The notes below the pieces were generated by a model. The model had not been told where the DNA came from and did not search any database. It was given only the letters and a program-made list of their open reading frames with translations. Shown here piece by piece: positions 55,648-64,000 of a DNA stretch of 64,000 nt; positions within the stretch are counted from its first letter, which is position 1, and each line of letters begins with the position of its first letter. The translations under genes and the position numbers were made by a program. Source of the DNA: Deinandra increscens subsp. villosa (lineage: Eukaryota; Streptophyta; Magnoliopsida; Asterales; Asteraceae). Location of the stretch: assembly GCA_039602395.1 (NCBI GenBank), contig JBCNJP010000003.1:67209880-67273879 (forward strand), written 5' to 3'.

Positions 55648-58600
55648 ATTCCTGCTAAAGCTATTCAAATTTATCATCGTTAATATATGCTCACAATTCA
55701 TCTTTTAATGTGTAATCATATATAAATACCTCCAATCACATTTAGATTTTTAACTGGGAAAAGTCACACAACAATTTTTTAGATTCAAAGATTTTAATTT
55801 TATAGAGACAGTGTAATAGAACTCTTTTATCATTGTTAATTGAACATGACAACAAATTAAGGTTATGTAGATGATATTTTAAGAGCAACCTAATATGCCT
55901 GAACATCCAAATACCATGTTCAGGTCGTATTCACTTAGAACTCCATAGACATGCCACAATAACATACTAAAAAAACTTGCAAAACAAACCTCCGAGCAAC
56001 CAAACAGAATCCTTGAAATAGATCCTCCTGAGAAAAAAGTAAAACACAAATAAGCCTCAAATAAACGTCTACACAGCAAAATATAACAAAATCTTGGGAG
56101 ATGAGGGCCAGAAAGCCTGCTCAACAGTTAGGAAATCACAAAATTAGCAACACACATTAACACAAACACCTCATACCAGAAAGCTTGCTCAACGGTTGAA
56201 CATCACAAAATTAGACAAACACTTCATAAAAGAAAGGTTGCTCAACAGTTGGAAATCACAAAATTAGAAAAAAAAATTAACACAAACACTTCACATGCAA
56301 CAACAAATCAACACGCAAACATGCAAAACTAAATATGAAACCAAAAGAATCTGAGATTAAAATTGAAACAGATAATTGATAGTAGTTGAAACCATAAAAA
56401 TTCAGGCTGACATGTTACAACCCTTTAAGGTTTATTGTTGAATCACTATTTTTCTACAGAATATAAAACCAATTTTCTAAACAATGAAGAACAAAAATTA
56501 ACCTTCAAAATGGAGAACACTAATCAACCTACAAACACAACCATTTCTAAACCAACCTAACTGGACATGAGACCAAATGCACAAACCTACACTATAAACA
56601 TTCTATTCCCTTGTACACAGGGTAAGTTCCACCTTAACACAAACATGATAAAAGAAATAAAGCAACATCCAACATGAAGCCAACCCAAAAAGGATTAAGA
56701 TTAACAAAGAACATGTAAAAGTGACTGATTGAAACCATAACTAAGTCAACCATCACTATCAAGATTTGTCAAAAGAAAAAAAACAGGAGATTAAACTGCA
56801 TAGCAAGCAGGTAACGATTTTAGATCCGCATGTGTCATCCCATCTCTCCATTCACGACCAAGCATTTCAACAAACACTTTATATGCGTTCGAATTGAATC
56901 ACTAAATTAACCAGCAAACCAGAATAAACACAATGTATAAAAAACAAACGGAATTCAAGAACAAAAAGAGAAGAAATCTAAGCAAGAAAATTGGAAGTAA
57001 TTAAATAAAAACCTCTCTATTGAAGATGCAGAACTAGTGAGGCAGCGTACAATTAGTTGGAATGGGAGAGAAGATATATAACCTTTCACGCATCGATTAG
57101 TAGTGAAGGTACGATGATGGATTTATGCGTGATTTTGTGGATGACTAAGGCATGCTCGTGCTAAATACCTTGTTGGAGCAGGTAAAGAAAACATGGACAT
57201 CACCGAGACATACCGAGGCATGGTTTTGCTTTTCATGGAGCAGGTATGGAAGAAAGCCTGTGTGCTTGCACTGTGCACTTGTACCGGCCGCTTCAAGACT
57301 TGTAAACTTAACGGAAATTAACGGAGGACCAAAGCAAAAGGAACGGCAAGAACATCGTTACTTTACACAAAATTTTCTTTGCTTAACCCACATGTACATG
57401 ACGCTTGGTTGGAAGTAATAAGCTGGAACTATTCATTGAGTACACTATTCATTAAAGTTTTCTATTGTTTATTGTTGAATAAGAATTAAAGATTTTTAAC
57501 CTCTCAAATCACAGAACATCATTTCATATAAGTATCTTGTATAAGGGTAAAGATCATGTGAAAATTCCTCTTTAGCCTAAAAACCTAAAAACCACTTAAA
57601 TAAAGGTTAATAAAGTAATTTAATATTTTATTTTCAATATTATCAATACCCACCCTATGTTTCATATATTTACAACAACCCCTCCTCTTTACACCCCCCC
57701 CCTTCCGTGTTGCATATATGCAACATAATTATTTTGCATAGATATAACCTCTAACCCGCATCCCAGCCACCCCACCCCTACCCCTACCCCCGCCCACCCC
57801 ATGTTGCATATATGCAACATAATTATATTGCATATATATAACCCCTAATCCGCATCCCAGCCACTCCCACCCCCACCCCCATCCCCACCCCACTCCCCTC
57901 GTCTTGCATATATGCAACATAATTATATTGTGTATATACAACCCCTAACCTGCACCCGCACTCCCGCCACCCCCCCCACCTGTGTTGCATATATGCAACA
58001 TAATTATATTGCATATATATAACCCATAACCCGCACCCCACCTCACCCCCACCTCGTATTACAAATATGCAATATAATTATATTGCATATATATTATATA
58101 TAACTCCTAACCGCCCCCCCCCCCCCCCACCCCCATCCCATGTTGCATATATGCAACATAATTATATTGCATATAGATAACCCCTAACCCGCACCCCACC
58201 CCACCCCGTGTTGCATATATGCAACATAATTATATAGTATATATATAACCCCTAACCCCCCCCCCCCCCCCCCCGTGTTGCATATATGCAACACAAGTGT
58301 GTTGCGTATATACAACCCCCAACCCGCACGCCCCATGTTGCATATACGCAACATAATTATATTGCATATATATAACCCCTAACACGCACCCACCTCTCCG
58401 TGTTGCATATATACAACATCGAATAAGATAAACTTAGATACGAGATTATTGATATTGTCACTCGATGCGCGAATCGTTTAAGATCCTGTCCAGTAAGCTT
58501 ACTTTACTCCGCGAAGATCTATTTGCTATTAAAGGTAGTGGTTTTTACAAATATTACATGTTGTCATTGTTATACTTTATGGAATTAGAGTTGTGTGTGT

Positions 58601-58984
58601 ATGCAATATAATATCTATTAGGTTTATGTGTCGACATATATTTTTTTTCAATTATATTATGATTCTGTAGTATGAATACATGTTGTATATATACAACATC
58701 CCTACATTCTTCGTTTATACAACTCAGCTCCAATTTACATAGCATGATGTATTTTAACAGAACGGGACAAGCAAGATGTATAATCTCAAGACAAAGTACA
58801 AAGGTAGGTATTTTACACCATATTCGCAAATACAAAAATTATAACAGACTATGGTCAAATTCAATGTAGCAGGTTCACATGTTGAGCTAATGAATCCCTT
58901 GTAGGCTCAAGCAATGAACCGCCTCTGCGACTCCAATTTACTATGTTTCTTTAGCTTTGACTTGGGATCATTTCCATCACTTTA
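55648..58984. repeat. Copy B of the large duplicated segment
   Basis: Nearly identical to 35702-39882 without the 853-bp element. It starts exactly where the Copia-2 LTR ends. Beyond 58984 it continues into sequence whose counterpart in copy A would lie in the gap. No gene is recognisable in it. Confidence 0.92.
57700..58420. repeat. Palindrome-plus-C-tract minisatellite, copy B
   Basis: Counterpart of 38590-39330, with the same unit order and different lengths of the C runs. It contains GTTGCATATATGCAAC palindromes about every 57-98 bp. Confidence 0.9.
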
Positions 58985-59221
58985 ACTTCTTTATTTATCT
59001 CACAATCATATGAATCTGGGAACCTATTCACGAGAGTAAAGTTGTCAATCCATCTCTCTCACCAAAATTTAATTGAGTTTCCATCCACTCGTGTCATTGA
59101 GATGAATTCTGAAAGTGACACGATTTGGTATATATCTTATGCTTTTTCGTCCTGAAATTTACACATCAACATTATATTAGAATAATATTGTTTACAACTT
59201 TAAAATAAATATGTATATACT

Positions 59222-59572
59222 TATGATGCATATATGCAACATGATTGTGTTGCATATACGCATCATGAATGTGTGGTGTTGCATATGTGCAACATATAGT
59301 GTGTTGTGTATAAGCAACATGGTTGTGTTGCATATATGCAACAATATTGTATGTTGCATATACTCAACATGACTGTATGTTATTTATATTCAACATGACT
59401 GTATGCTGCATATATGAAACATGATTGTATGCTTCATATATTCAACATGACAAAATGTTGCATAAACTCAACATGACTGTATGTTGCATATACGCAACAT
59501 GACTGTATGTTACATATATGCAACATGATTGTATGCTGCATATATTCAACATGACAATATGTATGCTGCTAA
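59222..59572. repeat. 26-bp minisatellite built on the same GTTGCATATATGCAAC palindrome
   Basis: About 13 degenerate units of TGTTGCATATATGCAACATG plus ACTGTA, without the C-rich spacer of the first array. The unit-to-unit drift (ATATTCAAC, ATACGCAAC, ATATGAAAC) indicates an older or less homogenised array. Confidence 0.85.
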
Positions 59573-61195
59573 AAATACAAATTTTAGGTGGTGTTGATTC
59601 AGTAGTTTTGAGATTTGAATAAGAAACCATAAACTTAATGCATATGTAAAATCAACTTGAATAAGAAACACAGTGCATATCTAAAATCAACTTGAATAAG
59701 AAACCAAAATCTGAAATATGAGTAAAATCAACTTGAGCATGCAAAGTCAGCCAAAAGCTTGAAATCATTCTAATGTAATATGAGAAACCATAATATCTTT
59801 TTAATAATATCAAGGGTTTTTAAGTACTAATGTTTGAAAGCATTTCAATGTGTATCAAAGGGTTTCTAACTACCAAATGTTTGAAAGCATTTTAACTCTA
59901 AACCTATGCTCAGGTATGCCATAAATAACTATAGTTAATTGAAACCTAATAGAAAACAAAGCATACATAAATACAAACTTACTGAAGTCGTCACGCATTC
60001 AAAGACCCATACATTAAAAGTAAATCCATCGTAGTCATTTGTGAAATGAAAGAAATGTCAATGTCAATGAAATATTAAAGAACCTGAAACTAAAGTAAAG
60101 TCCACCGTATTACAGGAGGAAACTAAACTTCAATTTTGATGGTCATATGAAATAAATGTCAATCTCAATCACAAATCATAGATGCAAACATAGATTAATG
60201 CAAAATTAAAGCTCATAATTGACATTACCACATTATCTTGATGCTTCCTCCTGTAATAAGTAAGAAATCTGAACTATAGGATGAAATATCTCATAGACAT
60301 GAAAGATCTCCTTTTTTTCTCCTCACATACCACACCATCCTAACATCATATACTACTTTCAAATTTGATATCTTAGTATGATCATCACGAACTGACCACT
60401 CATCATCCTTAATTAACCCCCAAAATCAGTTAATCAAAAAACCACGAACCTGATAGATCGCAGAGAGGAGATTGGAGTAAGACGACATTCTTAATTCCGG
60501 TGATGGCGTGAACTTCCGTCTCCTGTGTTTGATAAAATTTGTAATTTGTATTCTAAAAATTACAAATTCCCACTACCAATCCACAAAATGCATGATGAAC
60601 TTTAAAATCAAACTGCCGCAACATAAACATTTTAAACTATAAATTGTTAAAATAGATTTCTACTAGATTTATTTACAACAAAACACACTTGAATCACGTT
60701 TCAGGTAGAAAAAAAAATACCAATTTACAAAATGCATGATGAACTTCAAAATCATACTGTTATAACATAATTAATCACGAATATTCGATCAAATCCAAAA
60801 TTGAACGATTGATATAACAGAAAATCTCACCTCAAATCATACACCAACAAAGATGGTCTCACCGAGCTTTCATCCACCGTCGATTCAATCACAGGCGCTT
60901 CATGGATCCCGTCGTTGTCGATCTGATCCGATCACAGGTGCTTCTGAATCTAACAGCGTAAGGGATCGAGTTGATCTACGTCGTTGTCGATTATCTTGGT
61001 GGATATGGGCTTGTCGACGACTTGATTCGAGTCCTCGACAGCCGGAGATGGTCAATTTGTGGAAAAGAATGTTGGAGACTTGAAAGAGACGTCGATGAGA
61101 TGAATTTAGGATAAGGGTTTAATTAAAAAAAAAGGGTTTTTAGGTTTTAGGACAAGGGGGGTTTTCAAGTGAACCTTACCCTCTTGTATAATACT
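59573..61195. other. Right part of the inverted-end element; no gene seen
   Basis: AT-rich with a short repeated phrase AAAATCAACTTGAATAAGAA (about 59647-59740). A GC-richer block at 60850-61085 gives a 76-codon plus-strand frame full of Arg and Ser with no recognisable domain, probably not a gene. Confidence 0.45.
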
Positions 61196-61468
61196 CTTTC
61201 CCTAGAACTATTATTTGTATTCGACTTCCATAGTAATTTCATATTAATTTAATTCCAACCTGACCCCTAGTCTCACAGCTGTTGAATGCACTTTTCTTAT
61301 TTCTCTTTCCTCCGTTATTCTAAAAAAGAGAAAAAGAGAAAAGAGGGAGCTGGTATTTAATAGTATCTCTAATCTTCTTTATTCCTTTCCGCGTAAATAA
61401 CTAGAATAAAAAAAGGGAACGCCAATGCATCCGGGAAAACATGATTTATCTCTATCAATAAACTGTTT

Positions 61469-61803
61469 CGAATCCATATTATGCAAGGAGACATCTCGAA
61501 TTGAAGGGTGATATAAAGTCGGTCTTCATCTTCAGGCATCATATTCATAGTTAGCGCATTCATGCTAGTTAGCAGTTCCAGCTCCATATCAAGGATATCG
61601 TCACTAGCATCAATATCGTCACTAGCATCAATATCGTCATTAGCATCAATATCGTCATTAGCATCAATATCGTCAACATCGATACCATCAAAACCTTAAG
61701 ACCTATTATCCAGGAACTTGTTCAAAAATACTGTAATGAAAGGAAGATAGGAGTTTTTCGCTAGGTATTTGACCAAATAAGATCGTCCAGTTCCTATAGA
61801 ACC
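61469..61803 (-). pseudogene. ycf2: Plastid ycf2 fragment in the nucleus
   Basis: On the minus strand from 61803: GSIGTGRSYLVKYLA (the Walker A region of the ycf2 ATPase-like protein), PFITVFLNKFLDN, a stop, then an Asp-Ile-Asp-Ala-Ser repeat region, MELELLTSMNALTMNMMPED, DRLYITLQFEMSPCIIWI. An 18-bp tandem repeat (61597-61680, unit ATATCGTCACTAGCATCA) encodes the DDIDAS repeats known to vary in ycf2. Four codons are missing before SPCIIWI. Homology stops at both edges, so this is a small nuclear plastid insertion, separate from the one at 32240. Confidence 0.87.
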
Positions 61804-63710
61804 TAAATGAATCGAAATATCATATTCTGCTCTGCTCATATAACTCAACCAAATTTTACCTGACAAAAACAGAATAAGGGGACTGTTAATACTCGGTTGA
61901 TTCTAAACATCCGTTCTGAGGATTTTGTAAAGAAATATTTGTTTTGAATTCAAAATTAAAAGAAAGATTATCATGGTCGAAGCAAGAATTCCCAATTCCT
62001 TTCTACTACTAATGTAATCTACCGATTGGGTCTTGGTTGAATAGCCTATAGATAATTTAACTAATCGTTGGAGGAAGTTCTTTCCTAGATTTCGCATAGG
62101 AATTAAACATTCATTTGCCCTATCGATGGAATTCCAAATCTTCCAACGGAATGTTTGAGATTTAGCAAAATATCATTTTCTTCTTGTAACCAAATCTGAA
62201 TAAAGTCAACAAACCGATCAAAATATCTTCATAAAAAATCGAAGAGAAGGCTGATCGATTTTTCTATACAAGCCAATCACCTGACCCGAATTCCTTTTAT
62301 CCAAGACCCTAATTTTCTCTTTTATTTGTTCTGCTCTGCTGCCGTCCAGCCATCGTTTGTTCTCTATAACCCTATTTCATCATTGTTTCAATCTCTTCAT
62401 CGCTCTTACCATCCTAATTCCTAATTAATGAACAACCATTGATGGGGATGCTAAGCCATGGTTTTTCATACACGGCATGCCATAACGAGGTTGAGGTCCT
62501 GACGACTTAAATTCTTGCAATTTGATTTCGAGAATTAAAAAATCTCAAATCTGTTTTAGGGATTTAAGATGGACTTCGATTTTTTTCTTTGACATTTTTT
62601 TTATTAATGGACTTGTCAACAGTTAAATTTCCGTGTTTATGATAGTATTTTCATGAGGATCTTAATTGTAAGATCCATTCTTCCTCATTCATGTGTATCT
62701 CCAAGTATTGAGTCAATTATATACTGAATGAAAAGAAAAAAATATATATATTGAAAGAATGAAATTATAGTTATGGGAGGTTGTTATATGAACGACAAAA
62801 CTCGTCTATGAAATGATAAAATTGTAAGTATTCAAAGCAAGTATTAGAACATATATCTCTAAAATTGTGCTTTTAAAGCTCTGCTCGGTGCTCCCGTAGC
62901 ATGTATTGGATTTAAGTGATTCTGGAGTATATCGTTTTTGAATGTTACTAAAATGCTTCAGGGGTTCTCCTGGAGTTGGTGGCTACTTGATATGAAGCCT
63001 TTTTGGTAAGGTCCATATAATCATCTATTTGTGAAGCTCCTCCAACTAAGGATGCTGCCTATTATAAACATATTTAATGCAAAACAGATATCACAAAGGC
63101 ATTGACTTTGTTTCGGAAGAGTATTTAATGCAAACTGATGCAATGCCTAGGTGATCACATCAACGATTTTTTGGGTTATTTCTAGGAGTATTTTAGAAAT
63201 TTTAGTTTGAATTTGTTCTGATTTAAGCATGTTTGAATTTTGTAAAATAATGATGGTTATTTATGTTGAATTATGGCAAATTGATTTGTGTTTATAGAAT
63301 TATAGATCTGCAGTTAGGCGATGGATTAAGTTTTCATTTGCATTTATAGGTCAAATTGTTTCTGATAAGCTTTATTCTTCGCAAATATTGTTCATTTGTT
63401 AACCGGATGTTGTGGTTATTTCTGTCATGTTTTTTGGTTTTATGTTTGGCATACTAGAACAAATACAGGTTCATCAACATCATCATCATTGATCCATTAC
63501 AGTTATTTAAGCTGCTAGAAAGTTGAGCTCTTGTCACCATGAGTCAGTAGTTATCTTCACTGGACACGATATTCTATTTGAATTGTACATTTCTAAATAG
63601 ACCAATTTTGGAAGATGAAATCAAATTATGCTATTGCAGTTTGTGTTTCTATCATGAATCGGTGTTACATTCTCTCTTTTTGTGTGTTAAATGTGTATAA
63701 AAACATCCAG
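61804..63710. other. No confident gene; unassigned AT-rich sequence
   Basis: A minus-strand frame at 61903-62097 (MRNLGKNFLQRLVKLSIGYS and onward) and broken frames beside it, 61804-62290, have a plastid-like composition, but I cannot assign them. About 62300-62450 is pyrimidine-rich and could be an old leader exon. 62500-63710 looks intronic or intergenic. It may include the decayed upstream part of the eIF5A-like pseudogene, but no first exon is recognisable. Confidence 0.4.
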
Positions 63711-63829
63711 GTTGTTGAAGTTTAAACTTCAAAGATCAGCAAGCATGTTAATGCTAAATGCCACTTTGTTGCAATTTATACTTTCGGTGGGAAGAAACTT
63801 GAAGATATTGTTCCTTCTTCCTATAATTT
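63711..63829 (+). pseudogene. Degenerate exon of translation factor eIF5A
   Basis: After an acceptor (AACATCCAG), the frame gives VVEV, a stop (TAA), then TSKISKHVNAKCHFVAIYTF and GGKKLEDIVPSSYN. This matches the second coding exon of plant eIF5A (translation elongation factor), whose lysine in GKHGHAK becomes hypusine. Here the neighbouring glycines are changed and a stop precedes them. The exon ends without a clear donor, and the next exon is not seen before the window ends. Retention of an intron-exon border suggests a DNA-level copy rather than a processed pseudogene. Confidence 0.75.
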
Positions 63830-64000
63830 TATACTCCCATTTGATAATGAATGTGTTATAACTAGCAATTTTTTTTCACATGTAATTTGTAACTTATAGA
63901 GCTTTTATAGTATGAGGGGGCTTATTTAGTTTATTTGTAGTGTTAAAGAGTTTGTAATCATCCTTTGATGTCAATTCCATTTGTTAATGAGAGTATAAAT
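63830..64000. other. Window end, AT-rich, nothing recognised
   Basis: No continuation of the eIF5A reading frame and no other feature could be identified. Confidence 0.4.

Larger units (their letters stand above)
57531..61195. mobile_element. Candidate 3.7-kb DNA element with about 50-bp inverted ends
   Basis: The left end reads AGTATCTTGTATAAGGGTAA and continues through GATCATGTGAAAATTCC and GCCTAAAAACCTAAAAACC. The right end, read on the minus strand from 61195, gives AGTATTATACAAGAGGGTAA, then GGTTCACTTGAAAACCCCCC and TCCTAAAACCTAAAAACCC. The two are about 80% alike by eye. Inside are both minisatellites and otherwise A/T-rich DNA; no transposase. I found no clear target duplication. The left end also occurs at 38440 in copy A, whose right end is lost in the gap. 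Class unknown; Mutator-like or Helitron-related are possibilities. Confidence 0.55.

Noticed and set aside
60853..61083. 76-codon Arg/Ser-rich frame
   Set aside because: Low-complexity composition, no splice or promoter context, inside the inverted-end element.
61597..61680. 18-bp tandem repeat as a new satellite
   Set aside because: It is the coding DDIDAS repeat of plastid ycf2.

Overview
The window is nuclear DNA of a flowering plant, very probably of the daisy family (Asteraceae). It has one intron-rich plant gene with GT-AG introns, AT-rich intergenic DNA, nested long-terminal-repeat (LTR) retrotransposons and pieces of plastid DNA. One plastid piece carries trnT-GGU and the 5' exon of trnG-UCC divergently, about 135 bp apart. 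That is the arrangement created by the large plastid inversion shared by nearly all Asteraceae. The species cannot be named from the sequence.

Region by region. 1-2206: the end of a hAT-like element, then a 1,153-bp non-autonomous PIF/Harbinger-like element. 2400-12105: a complete FUSED-type kinase gene (TIO, TWO-IN-ONE), 22 coding exons and 1,321 codons, needed for phragmoplast-based cytokinesis; intron 16 holds a 692-bp hAT element. 12686-32149: an old minus-strand Copia element (209-bp LTRs, flanking CAAGG). It is split by a Tekay-like Gypsy element (14436-25127, flanking GTAGG) and by a 3.48-kb solo LTR (28454-31933, flanking GATAC). 32240-33830: a mosaic plastid insertion with rps18, rps11, trnT-GGU, trnG-UCC and rpl33 fragments. 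33831-39882: non-coding DNA, a CCGG-rich 853-bp insertion and a palindromic minisatellite. 39883-40382: exactly 500 N, an assembly gap.

40383-55647: a Copia element whose 5' end lies in the gap, with one premature stop. Just before its 3' LTR it is interrupted by an intact 10,489-bp Gypsy chromovirus (44479-54967, flanking GGATT) with a 1,516-codon gag-pol and virtually identical LTRs. 55648-58984 repeats 35702-39882 nearly base for base, and the breakpoint is exactly the insertion site of this Copia. The simplest reading is two haplotypes of one locus placed end to end across the gap. 57531-61195: a 3.7-kb element with inverted ends that contains the minisatellites. 61469-61803: a ycf2 plastid fragment. 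63711-63829: a degenerate eIF5A exon.

Only TIO looks like a functional host gene. The most unusual signal is a pair of sequence blocks conserved in the three otherwise dissimilar Gypsy-type LTR families. One looks like a splice donor (GTGAGT followed by a CCCC-containing block). The other, 490-860 bp downstream, is a CTCACCAAC...GTTGAC box followed by a CAG acceptor. Together they suggest a shared intron inside the LTR.
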